A stretch of DNA of 64,000 nucleotides from assembly GCA_028819495.1 (NCBI GenBank), contig JAPPLI010000062.1:1-64000 (forward strand), read 5' to 3'. The position numbers and the translations under genes were made by a program. Of this stretch, positions 1 through 9,700 are shown piece by piece. Numbering within the stretch: the first letter of the stretch is position 1; every line of letters begins with the position of its first letter. Origin of the DNA: Gammaproteobacteria bacterium. Lineage in GTDB: Bacteria; Pseudomonadota; Gammaproteobacteria; Eutrophobiales; Eutrophobiaceae. The notes beneath the pieces are model-generated. The model was not told the origin of the DNA. It saw nothing but the letters and a program-made list of their open reading frames with translations, and did not search any database.

Positions 1-2
1 TT

Positions 3-143
3 ATGAATTGCGTCCCCGATGAAGTTGGAAATTTAAATTCGATCAAGCTCCTAAGCTATACACTTCGGAATGATGCCATCCGCATCATTTCGGCACGTAA
101 AGCAACCCACCGCGAGATAGAAGATTATGCGCGAACAATATGA
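3..143 (+). CDS. brnT: BrnT-like toxin, C-terminal fragment at window edge
   Basis: This short frame reads out of the left window edge and ends at the TGA at 141-143. Its last 30 residues contain 'RIISARKATHREIEDYA', which matches the conserved C-terminal end of BrnT-type RelE-fold ribonuclease toxins. The following BrnA gene overlaps it by 17 bp, the usual toxin-first order. Residues before 'YTLRNDAIRI' do not resemble BrnT to my eye. The gene may therefore be degraded upstream, or the true frame may lie partly outside the window. The first ATG in this frame is at base 3, but a complete BrnT is about 90 residues, so the product is certainly not complete here. Confidence 0.55.
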   Translation: MNCVPDEVGNLNSIKLLSYTLRNDAIRIISARKATHREIEDYARTI

Positions 144-441
144 TCTGAAAAAACTGAAAGTGAAGCGTCGCGGCCTGTTGCCGGAACTCAAGGATGAAAA
201 AGGGAAGCAGGCAAAAGTCAGGATAACTATATCCCTGGACCGTGATATTGTGGATTACTTCAAGCAGTCTGCCGGCGGGGTTGGCTCCTTACCTTATCAA
301 ACCCAGATAAACCAGATGTTGCGCAGGGCTATTGAAAATAACCATCACGGTGAGATGGAAACCGTAAAGCTGGAGTTGCTGAAAGACGCTGATTTTATAC
401 GCGCCCTGGCCAGTCAAATCAGCACTGCGCGCCGGCAATAG
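127..441 (+). CDS. brnA: BrnA-type antitoxin
   Basis: A 104-residue protein that should bind and neutralise the adjacent BrnT toxin and autorepress the operon through a ribbon-helix-helix domain. The diagnostic segment is 'VRITISLDRDIVDYFK' (about residues 31-46), followed by 'YQTQINQMLRRAIENN', the typical BrnA core (strand, helix, helix). The C-terminal 35 residues are charged and less conserved. The start codon lies inside the end of the toxin frame, implying translational coupling. BrnA is known to act as a DNA-binding antitoxin; the function here is inferred from family and gene order. Confidence 0.8.
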   Translation: MREQYDLKKLKVKRRGLLPELKDEKGKQAKVRITISLDRDIVDYFKQSAGGVGSLPYQTQINQMLRRAIENNHHGEMETVKLELLKDADFIRALASQISTARRQ

Positions 442-459
442 ACTATCTGTCTTCCAGGC

Positions 460-1254
460 TCATACCGCAATAGGCGCCGGTATGGATGGGTGCGCCTGGT
501 ATCCCACCAGTTCAAAATCCTCGTAGCGGAAGCCGAAGATATCTTTAACGTCGGGATTGAGCCGCATCTGTGGTGGCGGCAGGGGTTCCCGTTTCAACTG
601 CTCGTCGGCCTGCTCCAGGTGGTTCAGGTACAGGTGGGCATCGCCCAGGGTGTGGACAAATTCACCAGGCGCGAAGCCGGTGACCTGGGCCATCATCAGG
701 GTGAGCAGGGAGTAGGAGGCGATGTTGAACGGGACGCCCAGGAAGATGTCCGCGCTGCGCTGGTATAGCTGGCAGGACAGGGCGCCGCCGTTCACGTAGA
801 ACTGGAAGAACGCATGGCAGGGCGCCAGAGCCATCTTGTCGATCTCGCCCGGGTTCCAGGCGCTGACGATCAGGCGGCGCGAGTCGGGGTTGGCCCGGAT
901 CTGTTCAATGACGGCGGTAATCTGGTCTATGGTCGTACCGTCCGCCGCGGGCCAGGAACGCCATTGTACGCCGTAGACCGGGCCCAGTTCACCGTTTTCA
1001 TCGGCCCACTCGTCCCAGATGGTGACGCCGTGGTCGCGCAGGTACTGAATATTCGACTCACCCCGGAGGAACCATAACAACTCGTGAATGATGGATTTCA
1101 AGTGCAGCTTCTTGGTGGTCAGCGCCGGGAAGTTCCGGCCCAGGTCGAAACGCATCTGGTAGCCGAAGACGCTGAGAGTGCCGGTGCCGGTGCGGTCGGA
1201 TTTCCGTGTGCCCTCATGGCGCACGTGGCGTAACAGGTCCAGGTATTGTTTCAT
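460..1254 (-). CDS. thyA: Thymidylate synthase
   Basis: Converts dUMP to dTMP with 5,10-methylene-tetrahydrofolate in the cytoplasm. The protein is 264 residues, the same length as E. coli ThyA. It shows the dUMP-binding '[10 protein letters not shown]' segment and the catalytic cysteine in '[11 protein letters not shown]' (about residue 146), then '[16 protein letters not shown]' and a C-terminal 'APIAV', the conserved ThyA tail. It lies downstream of lgt on the same strand, as in E. coli (lgt-thyA), but here a 240-bp palindromic repeat region separates them. A diverged copy of the thyA 5' end sits just upstream inside that repeat. Confidence 0.97.
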   Translation of the reverse strand: MKQYLDLLRHVRHEGTRKSDRTGTGTLSVFGYQMRFDLGRNFPALTTKKLHLKSIIHELLWFLRGESNIQYLRDHGVTIWDEWADENGELGPVYGVQWRSWPAADGTTIDQITAVIEQIRANPDSRRLIVSAWNPGEIDKMALAPCHAFFQFYVNGGALSCQLYQRSADIFLGVPFNIASYSLLTLMMAQVTGFAPGEFVHTLGDAHLYLNHLEQADEQLKREPLPPPQMRLNPDVKDIFGFRYEDFELVGYQAHPSIPAPIAV

Positions 1255-1281
1255 GTCACATAGTGTCTTGATAGTTTGTGA

Positions 1282-1512
1282 GGCAGGTTCAGGTAAGTGT
1301 TGTCAAAAGATTGTCACCTGTACGGGGCGTAGCAGGTCCAGGTAAGTGTTTTTAAGACACGCTGTGAATACGTCCCTGTACGCTTTATCATCCGCCGTCC
1401 TGGCGGATGACATTCTTACAAATCTGCCAGGAGCAGATTTGGACGACCGAAGGTCGCCCGCAGGGTGTGTGCCATGGATGGTACACATCAAAAACACTTA
1501 CCTGAACCTGCC
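1282..1512. repeat. Palindromic repeat element between thyA and lgt
   Basis: Bases 1332-1353 and 1490-1511 form a 22-bp inverted repeat with one mismatch, and a further copy of the arm lies at 1282-1301. The core holds 'aagacacgctgtgaatacg' (1354-1372), shared with copies near 18.4, 22.3 and 54.0 kb. The left arm and adjoining bases resemble the first 30 bp of thyA (about 26 of 31 positions by eye), in the same orientation as thyA. The right arm contains the last codons and stop of lgt. The small ORFs called here (1303-1497, 1346-1600) are repeat shadows. It could fold into a large hairpin and end lgt transcripts. Confidence 0.8.
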
Positions 1513-2280
1513 AGAAGCTGCACAATATAATACTACACCAACAAGGATCATGGGAAAGGACAATACCTGTCCCATGGTCAGCCAGCCGAAGCCCAGGTAA
1601 CCCAGGTGAGCGTCCGGTTCGCGCATGAATTCCACGGCAAAACGGAACAGGCCGTAGAACAGCAGGAACAGCCCGGAAGCGGCCATTACCGGGCGCGGGC
1701 GGGTGGAGAACCACCAGAGGATGACGAACAGGCACAGGCCTTCCAGGAACGCCTCGTAGAGTTGTGACGGGTGGCGCGGCAACGGGCCGGCGCCGGGGAA
1801 TACCATTGCCCAGGGCAGGTCCGTGGTTTTGCCCCACAGTTCCGCATTGATGAAATTGCCCAGGCGGCCGGTGAACAGGCCCACGGGCACGACCGGCGCC
1901 AGGAAATCGGTGACCTCGAAGAATGCCTTGTTGATTTTCCGGCCGTACAGCCAGCAGGCGGCGATGACTCCCAGCAGGCCGCCGTGGAAGGACATGCCTC
2001 CCTGCCAGACCTTGAGCACATCCAGAGGGTTTCCGAGGTAGTAAGGCAGGTTGTAGAACAGCACCGAACCGAGCCGGCCGCCGATGATGATTCCCAGGAT
2101 GCCGTAGAACATGAGGTCCGCGACCTGTTCGACGGTCCAGCCGAAACGTCCCGACTTTGCCCGGTAATGCAGCAGCGCCCAGGCGCCCACAATGCCGGCG
2201 ATGTAGCTGAGCCCGTACCAGCGGATCTGCAGGAACCCCAGGTCGACGGCAACGGGGTCGATGTTCGGAAATGTCAGCAT
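1498..2280 (-). CDS. lgt: Prolipoprotein diacylglyceryl transferase
   Basis: Inner-membrane enzyme that transfers diacylglyceryl from phosphatidylglycerol to the lipobox cysteine of prolipoproteins. At 260 residues it has about seven hydrophobic segments, the N-terminal '[11 protein letters not shown]', the 'FHGGLLG' motif (about residue 100) and the signature '[13 protein letters not shown]' (about 138-150). '[14 protein letters not shown]' is also typical. The ATG at 2278-2280 begins two bases after the encoded CCA end of tRNA-Arg. No in-frame alternative start fits the family N-terminus, so the leader is tRNA sequence. The final residues and stop codon lie in an arm of the palindromic repeat. 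Confidence 0.96.
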   Translation of the reverse strand: MLTFPNIDPVAVDLGFLQIRWYGLSYIAGIVGAWALLHYRAKSGRFGWTVEQVADLMFYGILGIIIGGRLGSVLFYNLPYYLGNPLDVLKVWQGGMSFHGGLLGVIAACWLYGRKINKAFFEVTDFLAPVVPVGLFTGRLGNFINAELWGKTTDLPWAMVFPGAGPLPRHPSQLYEAFLEGLCLFVILWWFSTRPRPVMAASGLFLLFYGLFRFAVEFMREPDAHLGYLGFGWLTMGQVLSFPMILVGVVLYCAASGRFR

Positions 2281-2282
2281 TT

Positions 2283-2359
2283 TGGCGCGCCTGACAGGAT
2301 TCGAACCTGTGACTTCTGCCTTCGGAGGGCAGCACTCTATCCAACTGAGCTACAGGCGC
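2283..2359 (-). tRNA. tRNA-Arg (anticodon CCG)
   Basis: The minus strand folds into a complete cloverleaf. It has a 7-bp acceptor stem (GCGCCTG/CAGGCGC), D arm 'GCTC...GAGT', a 5-bp anticodon stem CTGCC/GGCAG with loop CTCCGAA giving anticodon CCG, and a T arm with 'TTCGAAT'. The discriminator is G at 2286, and the 3' CCA is encoded at 2285-2283. The mature 3' end is two bases before the lgt start codon, so the two are very probably on one transcript and need processing at that point. Confidence 0.97.
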
Positions 2360-2373
2360 TTATCAGCTTTCGA

Positions 2374-2379
2374 ATTATA
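2374..2379 (-). promoter_or_regulatory. Probable -10 box of the tRNA-Arg/lgt promoter
   Basis: The minus strand reads TATAAT 14 bp before the first base of tRNA-Arg, which would start a transcript with a leader of only several bases. No good -35 hexamer is present 17 bp upstream, where the tandem 'gggtgtcctgaatta' repeats begin. The assignment rests on the -10 match and position only. Confidence 0.45.
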
Positions 2380-2381
2380 AC

Positions 2382-2530
2382 AGTAAATCCTTTCGAGATT
2401 TGTGGGTGTCCTGAATTAGATGGTAAATCCTTTCGAGATTTATGGGTGTCCTGAATTAGATCATCCTGAATTAGATCATGGGTGTCCTGAATTAGAACGG
2501 TGGAAATTTATGGGTGTCCCGAATTAAAAA
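2382..2530. repeat. Tandem 'gggtgtcctgaatta' repeats
   Basis: Two near-identical units of about 41 bp ('gtaaatcctttcgagattt' followed by 'gggtgtcctgaattaga') are followed by at least three further partial copies of 'gggtgtcctgaatta' up to about 2527. The same 15-mer occurs twice inside a coding gene at 31.3 kb. Spacing is irregular and there are no unique spacers, so this is not a CRISPR array. No transposase is nearby. Confidence 0.85.
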
Positions 2531-2570
2531 TAAATCTGTCCCTTTTTTTTAATTGGCGGATAATGGTTTT

Positions 2571-4628
2571 ATGAGCGATCAATCCCTTCCGCCTAATGCG
2601 CTGGCCGGCGAGACCAGTCCTTACCTGCTGCAGCATGCGCGCAACCCGGTTCAATGGTATCCCTGGAACGAAGAGACGCTGGAACTTGCCGGGAAGGAGG
2701 GGAAGCCCATATTGCTGTCGATCGGTTATTCCGCCTGCCACTGGTGTCACGTGATGGCGCATGAGTCGTTCGAGGATGAAGAGACCGCGGCGCTGATGAA
2801 CCGTTATTTCATCAATATCAAGGTGGACCGGGAGGAACGGCCCGATATCGACAAGATTTACCAGACCGCGCAACAACTGCTTTCCGGGCGCACCGGGGGC
2901 TGGCCGCTGACCATGTTCCTGATGCCTGATGACCGCACGCCGTTCTTCGGCGGCACCTACTTCCCGCCGGAACCGCGCCACGGGCTGCCCGGCTTCAAGG
3001 CCCTGCTGGCCAGGGTCAACCAGGTCTGGCAGGAAGACCGGCCGGCACTGGTGGAGCAGAACAGCGCATTCATGAAGGCCCTGGAGCAGACCCAGGCAAA
3101 TGAGCCGTCCGCAACGGGAGCCGGCCTCGACAGCAGCCCGGTGGCGAGTTGCGTGGATATGCTGGCGCGCGCCTTCGACCCGCAGGACGGCGGGTTCGGC
3201 GGGGCGCCGAAATTCCCGCACCCGGGCAATGTGGAACTGCTGCTCAGCCGGCATGCCCTGAACGGCGAGGGCGGAACCTTGGACATGGCGTATTTCACGC
3301 TGGAGAAGATGGCCGAGGGCGGCATTTACGACCAGGTCGGCGGCGGTTTCTGCCGCTATTCCGTCGATGCGCGCTGGCGCATCCCGCACTTTGAAAAGAT
3401 GCTGTACGACAACGGGCCGCTGCTGGGGTTGTACGCGAATGCCTGGCGCAGCAACCGGCGCGAGCTGTTCCGGCAGGTCGCACGGGGCACGGCGGCATGG
3501 GTAATGCGCGAGATGCAGTCCGGGGAAGGCGGCTTCTATTCTTCACTAGACGCAGATTCGGAGGGGGAGGAAGGGAAATTCTACACCTGGGAACCGGGCG
3601 AGGCGCACCGGCTGCTGACCGAGGCCGAATTCGATGACTTTGCGGTCTGGTCCGGCCTGGACCGGCCCGACAACTTCGAAGGGCGCTGGCATCTCTACGT
3701 GGCGCAACGCCCGGAGGAGATCGCGCGCCGTACCGGCCGGGAACCGGAAGAGATAACCCGGAACCTGCAAAGCGCCAGGGAAAAACTGTTCGCGGAAAGG
3801 GAAAAGCGGGTGCGGCCCGGCCGCGACGACAAGATCCTGACGTCCTGGAACGCGCTGATGCTGAAAGGCATGAGCGTTGCGGCCGTGCGCCTGCAGGAAC
3901 CCGGTTATTACCAGTCTGCGTTGCGCTGCCTTGAGTTCATCCATGCAAACCTCTGGGACGGGAAACGGCTGGCGGCCACGTACAAGGACGGCAGGGCGCG
4001 GCTGAATGCCTACCTGGACGACTATGCCTTTCTCATCGACGCCGTTATCCACCTGCTTGCCTGCAAGTGGTCAGGCAAGTGGCTGGCGTTTGCCGTGCAA
4101 CTGGCCGATACCTTGCTGGAGCAGTTTTTCGACGGGGAGGAAGGCGGTTTCTTCTTCACCTCACACGACCATGAGACCCTGCTGCAACGGCGCAAGGACT
4201 TCACGGACGACTCGCTGCCTTCCGGCAACGGCGCGGCGGCCCTGTCCCTGCTCGTACTGGGACACCTGACCGGGCGCCGGGATTACCTGGACGCGGCGGA
4301 GCAGACCCTGAAGTGCGCCTGGGGGCTGCTGCAACGGGCGCCGCATGCCTGCGCGGCGCTGCTGGGAGCGTTGATGGAATACGACAATCCCGGGCGGGTG
4401 ATCATACTGCGCGGCGAGGAGGAAACCATCACCGAATGGCAGCAACAGCTCGACCCGCTGCTGGACGTGCGCTCCATGGCGTTCGCCATCCCGGCGGCGG
4501 AAAAGGGCCTGCCGGACCTGCTCAGTGAGAAAAAGACCGACCAGGCGGCCACGGCGTTCATCTGTACGGGCTTTACCTGCCTGGAACCGGTTTCCGATCT
4601 CACAGAATTGAAGCGGATTATCAAATAG
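2571..4628 (+). CDS. DUF255 thioredoxin-fold / glycosidase-like protein (YyaL family)
   Basis: A 685-residue cytoplasmic protein of the DUF255/YyaL (spermatogenesis-associated protein 20) family. It has an N-terminal thioredoxin-like domain with a CxxC site in '[15 protein letters not shown]' (about residues 50-64) and an (alpha/alpha)6-barrel-like C-terminal part with '[12 protein letters not shown]' and '[14 protein letters not shown]'. The biochemical role of the family is not established; a redox or sugar-related role is usually suggested. The ORF track begins at a TTG at 2553. The ATG at 2571 is preferred because the family begins shortly before '[15 protein letters not shown]'. It is followed by a hairpin and a convergent gene. 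Confidence 0.9.
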   Translation: MSDQSLPPNALAGETSPYLLQHARNPVQWYPWNEETLELAGKEGKPILLSIGYSACHWCHVMAHESFEDEETAALMNRYFINIKVDREERPDIDKIYQTAQQLLSGRTGGWPLTMFLMPDDRTPFFGGTYFPPEPRHGLPGFKALLARVNQVWQEDRPALVEQNSAFMKALEQTQANEPSATGAGLDSSPVASCVDMLARAFDPQDGGFGGAPKFPHPGNVELLLSRHALNGEGGTLDMAYFTLEKMAEGGIYDQVGGGFCRYSVDARWRIPHFEKMLYDNGPLLGLYANAWRSNRRELFRQVARGTAAWVMREMQSGEGGFYSSLDADSEGEEGKFYTWEPGEAHRLLTEAEFDDFAVWSGLDRPDNFEGRWHLYVAQRPEEIARRTGREPEEITRNLQSAREKLFAEREKRVRPGRDDKILTSWNALMLKGMSVAAVRLQEPGYYQSALRCLEFIHANLWDGKRLAATYKDGRARLNAYLDDYAFLIDAVIHLLACKWSGKWLAFAVQLADTLLEQFFDGEEGGFFFTSHDHETLLQRRKDFTDDSLPSGNGAAALSLLVLGHLTGRRDYLDAAEQTLKCAWGLLQRAPHACAALLGALMEYDNPGRVIILRGEEETITEWQQQLDPLLDVRSMAFAIPAAEKGLPDLLSEKKTDQAATAFICTGFTCLEPVSDLTELKRIIK

Positions 4629-4634
4629 ATATAT

Positions 4635-4678
4635 GGGGTCAGAGTAAAAATTCTTCCAGAATTTCTTACTCTGACCCC
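4635..4678. terminator. Hairpin between convergent genes ('ggggtcagagtaa' family)
   Basis: The sequence 'ggggtcagagtaaaaa' (4635-4650) pairs with 'ttcttactctgacccc' (4663-4678), giving a strong stem of about 13 bp with A/T next to it on both strands. It lies between the convergent DUF255 and HAD genes and could terminate both. The same hairpin is found at 19.07 kb with extra half-copies. Sequences like this are dispersed in many bacterial genomes, so a repeat origin and a terminator role are both likely. Confidence 0.7.
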
Positions 4679-4688
4679 TGTAATTTCT

Positions 4689-5555
4689 TTATCCCTGGTA
4701 GATGTGGGCGGCGAGGGAGATGCGCGTGGCCAGGCTCTCGACTGCCATGACCAGGGAGTGGGTCAGCGCGGACTTCTCCGAATAGTCCGCCGGCACCAGG
4801 TTCGATACGCGCCCGTCCTCAATGAAGCCCCAGGCCTTGCTGCGTTTTTCCCGGTCGTCGGGGTCCCCGTACACCCCGATGGCGATACCCTCCCCCTGCT
4901 TCACCAGCGAGAAACAGGGGACATCGGTAAAACCGTCTCCCACCATGATCATCTGCTTGATCGGCACCCTGAGCCTGGCGCTGTCCACCTTGCGGTTGAC
5001 CTCGAACGGCTTGCCGACGTACTCGGGACCGAATATGCCTTTCTGGACGTGGAAGATGTAGCGGGTCTTGTCGGTAAAACTGATGATCTTGCGGGGAAAC
5101 TTAATCCGTCCCGCGTTGTCATAGGCGAAGTCCGAGGCCCAGATCTCCTTGAACTCGTGGGCGATGGCCGTGTTCCTGAGTACTTCGCCGATGCCGGAAC
5201 TGATCAGGTAGAACTCCAGCGTAACCCGGGAGTTCACTGCGGCGGCGACTTCCCGTAACCGGCCGAATATCGATTCCACCCCCTGGTACAGGGGCAGTTC
5301 ACGGCCCCAGCGGGCGAGGCTGTCCCGGGTGATCGGTTCTATCTCACCGCCGGTGGATTTCTCTATCATCCTGTACAGGTAGGCCGGCACCGGGTCCCAC
5401 TCCTCCGCCGCGCTGGCGGTCTCCATCATGGGGCCTACCTCCTGCTTCCAGAAACGGCGCACGTCGAGACCGCAATGCTCCTCCAGGTAGCCGGAGGTGC
5501 TGTCCGGCGCCAGGGTGTCGTCAAAATCAAAAATTATGGCAATGATCTCTTGCAT
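4689..5555 (-). CDS. HAD-superfamily hydrolase
   Basis: A 288-residue phosphatase-like protein with all four HAD motifs. Motif I is 'IFDFDDTLAPDS' (about residues 8-19), with the aspartate nucleophile. Motif II is 'YLISSG' (about 115-120). A lysine lies in 'EVNRKVDSARLRVP', and motif IV is 'MVGDGFTDVPC' (about 205-215). This is the pattern of soluble phosphoserine-phosphatase-like HADs with a helical cap. The substrate cannot be told from sequence. The gene stands alone between two convergent or divergent neighbours. Confidence 0.85.
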   Translation of the reverse strand: MQEIIAIIFDFDDTLAPDSTSGYLEEHCGLDVRRFWKQEVGPMMETASAAEEWDPVPAYLYRMIEKSTGGEIEPITRDSLARWGRELPLYQGVESIFGRLREVAAAVNSRVTLEFYLISSGIGEVLRNTAIAHEFKEIWASDFAYDNAGRIKFPRKIISFTDKTRYIFHVQKGIFGPEYVGKPFEVNRKVDSARLRVPIKQMIMVGDGFTDVPCFSLVKQGEGIAIGVYGDPDDREKRSKAWGFIEDGRVSNLVPADYSEKSALTHSLVMAVESLATRISLAAHIYQG

Positions 5556-5632
5556 GGAAGTAGTGTAACAAAACCCGCTGTTGCGGCAATCAGGATATTG
5601 AATAATCTTTACGACAGGAACAGAATGGCTTG

Positions 5633-6655
5633 ATGACCGGCAGCAAATCCATCCCGAAAGTGGAGCTCCACTGCCACCTGGAGGCCTGTTTCCGCGTCCG
5701 GACTGCCAGGGAGATCGGGCGCTCGCTCGGCCTGGATGTCCCGGAAGACCCGGAACGGTTCAGGCGCGAGTGGCTGATCACCGAACCGGTGGACAACCTG
5801 GAACAGGCGCTGAAAAAATTCGCCAATATCCAGAAGCTGTGGGGTTCGGAGGAAACGATCGAACGGTTGACTTACGAGGCCTGTGAATACGGCGTAGAGC
5901 AGAACATCAGGATCCTGGAACTGCGCTATTCGCCGGACTTCATCCGCGGCGCCAATCCCCGGTTGAGTTTCGAGAAGATCCATGAGGCTGTTGTCCGGGG
6001 GATCACGCGTGCAAAAGACCTGGACATCGCGGTCGGCCTCATCGGCATCGTGCAGAAGATCCTGTCGCCGGAGGACGCGGCCCGCACCACCGGTTTCATC
6101 ATCGGCAACAGGGAGTCATTCGCCGGTATCGACATGGCGGATATGGATATCGGCTTCGGGATCCGGCGCTTTGCACCGCTGATGGAAAAGGCGAAACAGG
6201 CAGGGCTGCACGTCACTTTGCATTCCGGGGAAGAAAACGTGCCGGAGGCGCCCCAACATGTGCGGGTGGCCGTTGAGGAACTGGGCGCGGAACGGATCGG
6301 TCACGGCATTTATATTCATCGCGATCCCGAGGTGATGGATGTTGTCAAACGGAATAACGTATTACTCGAACTCTGTCCCACCAGCAACCTGTTGACCAAT
6401 TCGGTTCCCTCCATCAGTGAACATCCGTTGCGCCGGCTCATGGAGGCAGGGGTGATGGTATCGATCAATTCGGATGATCCGCACCTGTTCGGCATCGACC
6501 TGTGCCATGAGTATGACGTGGTTCACAGTGAACTGGGGTTGACCGTGGAGGATTTCGAGCGCATTAATGATGATGCGGCCGCGAGCAGTTTTTTGCCGCA
6601 GGAGGAGAGGCAGCGGGTGTGGCCGCGGGAGATTAGGGAGTCACCCGCTGGGTGA
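5633..6655 (+). CDS. Adenosine deaminase family protein
   Basis: A 340-residue amidohydrolase-fold enzyme expected to deaminate adenosine or a related purine, using Zn2+. Metal and catalytic motifs are visible: 'VELHCHLEAC' (about 10-19), 'HVTLHSGEEN' (about 193-202), 'ERIGHGIYI' (about 221-229) and 'VSINSDDPHL' (about 277-286). The first motif has Glu-Ala in place of the usual Asp-Gly, as in several related deaminase subgroups, so the substrate could be another 6-aminopurine compound. The track starts at a TTG (5630); the ATG at 5633 is taken. The C-terminal 20 residues run into a repeat. Confidence 0.85.
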   Translation: MTGSKSIPKVELHCHLEACFRVRTAREIGRSLGLDVPEDPERFRREWLITEPVDNLEQALKKFANIQKLWGSEETIERLTYEACEYGVEQNIRILELRYSPDFIRGANPRLSFEKIHEAVVRGITRAKDLDIAVGLIGIVQKILSPEDAARTTGFIIGNRESFAGIDMADMDIGFGIRRFAPLMEKAKQAGLHVTLHSGEENVPEAPQHVRVAVEELGAERIGHGIYIHRDPEVMDVVKRNNVLLELCPTSNLLTNSVPSISEHPLRRLMEAGVMVSINSDDPHLFGIDLCHEYDVVHSELGLTVEDFERINDDAAASSFLPQEERQRVWPREIRESPAG

Positions 6656-6737
6656 CGATGTATTTCACTGGATTCCGGGTCAAGCCCGGAATGACGAGTC
6701 CTTTTTACCCGTCATTCCTGCGAATGCAGGAATCCAG
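6656..6737. repeat. Dispersed intergenic repeat of the 'cgtcattcctgcgaatgcaggaatccag' type
   Basis: Between the convergent deaminase and RND permease genes lie 'ctggattccgggtcaagc' with 'ccggaatgacga', then 'cgtcattcctgcgaatgca' and 'ggaatccag'. Together they make two short palindromes in inverted orientation. Repeats of this form are widespread in proteobacterial intergenic DNA. The permease stop codon abuts the repeat at 6738. The element could serve as a two-way terminator. Confidence 0.75.
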
Positions 6738-9700
6738 TCACACAACCGTCGCCGGAGGCGACTCGGTATTGGACTGGAATGACGATTGAAACAGTTTCCG
6801 GATATCCTCGACGATGATGACGTTGACCGGGATCATGATCAGGGTGATGGTCGTCGCGAACAGGATGCCGAAGCCGAGTGAGATGCCCATGGGGATCAGG
6901 AACTGCGCCTGTATCGATTTCTCGAACAGCAGCGGCAGCAGGCCGAAGAAGGTGGTGAGCGAGGTCAGCATCACCGGCCTGAAGCGGACCACGCCTGAAT
7001 TCAGTACCGCATCGGGCACGCTCATGCCTTCTGCCCTCTTCTGGTTGATGAAATCCACCAGCACCAGGCTGTCGTTGACGACCACCCCGACCAGGGCCAT
7101 TACGCCCAGCATGCTGGGGAAGGTCAGCTCGCGGCCCAGCAGCCAGTGCCCCCATACCGCGCCGATGATGCCGAAGGGGATCACCGACATGACGATCAGC
7201 GGCTGGACGTAGGACTTGAGCGGCAATGCCAGCAATACGTAGATGACGAACAGTATCACGACCATGCCCCATTGCAGGCTGGCAAACGACTCGCGCTGTT
7301 CCTTTGCCTCGCCCTCAAATGACCAGGTAACGCCCGGGTAATTGATTAACAGCGCCTGCAGGTACTCATCCAGGTCCGCCTGCAATACCGTCATGTTCGT
7401 CTTGCCCTTGTCGACGTCGGCAGTGATGTTCATGGTGCGTTCACGGTCAATACGCAGGATCGTCGACGGTCCCTTGCCTGGTGTCAGCGTCGCCACGTGG
7501 GACAGCGGCACCCGGCGGCCGTCCGGCGCTGTAATCAGGTATTCATCCAGCGTGGCCGTGGTGCTCCTTTCGTCCTTCGGCAGGCGCACGATCACGCGTA
7601 TGTCGTCGCGCCCGCGCTGGATGCGCTGGGCCTCAAAGCCGCGGAATGCCTGGCTGACCTGGTTCGCCACCGCGGCGCGCGTCAGGCCCAGTACGTGGCC
7701 CTGCCGGGTCAACTCGATCTGCAGCTCTTCCTTGCCGTCAGACAGGCTGTCCGCGATATCAAAGACCGTAGGGTAGGTAGCCAGGCGCTGTTTAATCAGT
7801 TCGCCAACTGCTTCCAATGTCTCCAGGGATTGCGCGTTCAGTTGAATATGGACCGGATCGCCAGCGTGGATGAGTTCCGCGCGAAAGGTAAGCGATTCAG
7901 CGCCGGGTATGGTGCCGATATCCCGGCGCCATTCATTCATGAGATCCAGCACGCTGATATCGGTGCGGCGTTCATCGGATGGCACCGCTTCAATGATGAC
8001 CTGGCCGTAATGATTGCCCAGACTCGTGCCATGGCCGGGCCCGCCGCCCCGCGCAACGCGCGCGGAGCCGGTTGTGGATAAAATATTGCGGATGACCGGT
8101 TCCCCGCCTTCTCCGTCCTTATATTTCCGCTGCAACGCAAACGCGGCATCGGTGATGCGCTGCATGTGCCTGTCGGTGACCTCAAACGGCGTGCCCACAG
8201 GCATCGACAGGGAAACGGTGGCCACATCCGACTCGATGCGCGGGAAAAATATGAATTTGGCCCAGCCGCTCAGGACCAGCGCCAGCGTCAGCGCCAGGAC
8301 CCCCAGGAACGCGGCGATGACCGAGTAACGGTTGGCCAGGGAAAAGCGCAGCAAAGGCCGGTAATAATCGATTATGAACTGCTCAAAACCATCGGCAAAG
8401 CGCTGTTGAAAGCCGCTGAAGCCCGTGAGCGCCGCAGGGTCGTTGCGCACCCTGACGGTTTTCATGTGCGCCGGCAGCACCAGTTTCGACTCGACCAGGG
8501 AGAACACCAGGCAGGGGATTACCACGGCCGGAATCGCGCCCATGAAATCACCCATGCGGCCTTCGACAAACGCCAGCGGGCTGAACGCGGCGATGGTGGT
8601 CAGGATACCGAAGGTCACCGGGACGGCGACCTGCCTGGTGCCCAGCACGGAGGCTGCGAGGGGGTCTTCCCCCGCGCGCAGGCGGGTGTAGATATTCTCC
8701 CCGGTGACAATCGCGTCATCGACGACGATGCCCAGCACGATAATGAAACCGAACAGGCTGATCATGTTGATGGTGACGCCGCTGAACGGCATCAGTATCA
8801 GCGCGCCCAGGAAACTGGCCGGTATGCCGATAAACACCCAGAGCGCCACGGCCGGCCTGAGAAACATGGCCAGCAGAATGATCACCAGGATACTGCCCTG
8901 TATGCCGTTATTGACCAGGGTGCCAAGACGCGCTTTCAAAAATGAGGAATTATCATCCCAGTAGCTCAGGTTGATACCCACCGGCAGCGCGGCCTGCCTT
9001 CCCGCAATATAGTCTTTTACCTTGCCGGCGATGTCTATGGCGTCCTGGTCCGTCGTCCGGTAAACCCGGATCAGGCTGGCAAATCCGCCGTTGTAGCCGG
9101 TCTTTAACAGGACTTCTTCGAAACCATCGTTGACCCTGGCGATATCGGCTATGCGTATGATGCTGCCGTCGGGGTTGGTCTTGACGATGATATCCTCGAA
9201 CTGCGCGCGCCGGTAGGCCTGGCCTTTGGAGCGGATGAGCACGTCGCCGCCCTCGGTGCGTACATTGCCGGCGGAGACGTCCAGCGAACTGCGCTGTACG
9301 GCATAGGCTATATCCGCCAGGGTCAGGCGGAACTCGCGCAACCTGTCCTGGGACGCCTCGATGCTGATTTCATATTTCCTGACGGCATCCAGCCTTACCT
9401 GCGTAACCCCGTCGATGCGCAACAGGTCTTCGCGTACCTGCTCGGCAAGACTGCGGATCTCCCCCTCGCTGTAATCACCGGCAACGACCACCGAGATGAC
9501 CGGGTGCATGCGTTGCACCAGGCTGACCACGGGTTTCTCCGTATCGGCGGGAAAGGTGTTGATGGAATCGACCCGGTTCTTTATATCGTTGAGCAGGTCC
9601 CGCGGTTCATAATCGGAATCCACTTCGATGTTGACCGTGGTGCTGCCTTCGACGGAACGGCTGGTGATCTGATCGATTCCTTCGAGGTCCTGAACCGCTT

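Noticed and set aside
1303-1600. Small ORFs with a 'DKAYRDVFTACL' peptide (also near 22.4 kb)
   Set aside because: They are translations of the palindromic repeat core, appear only where the element lies, and have no ribosome sites.
1388-2344. 318-aa ORF antiparallel frame over lgt and tRNA
   Set aside because: It is a minus-strand frame overlapping lgt and tRNA-Arg with Arg/Pro/Gly-rich shadow composition.
2382-2530. Possible CRISPR array
   Set aside because: Repeats are irregularly spaced, lack unique spacers of constant length, and recur elsewhere singly; no cas genes are present.
5633-6655. Altered metal motif 'HLEAC' as loss of function in the deaminase
   Set aside because: Related deaminases often have HLEG-type motifs, and all other metal and catalytic motifs are intact.
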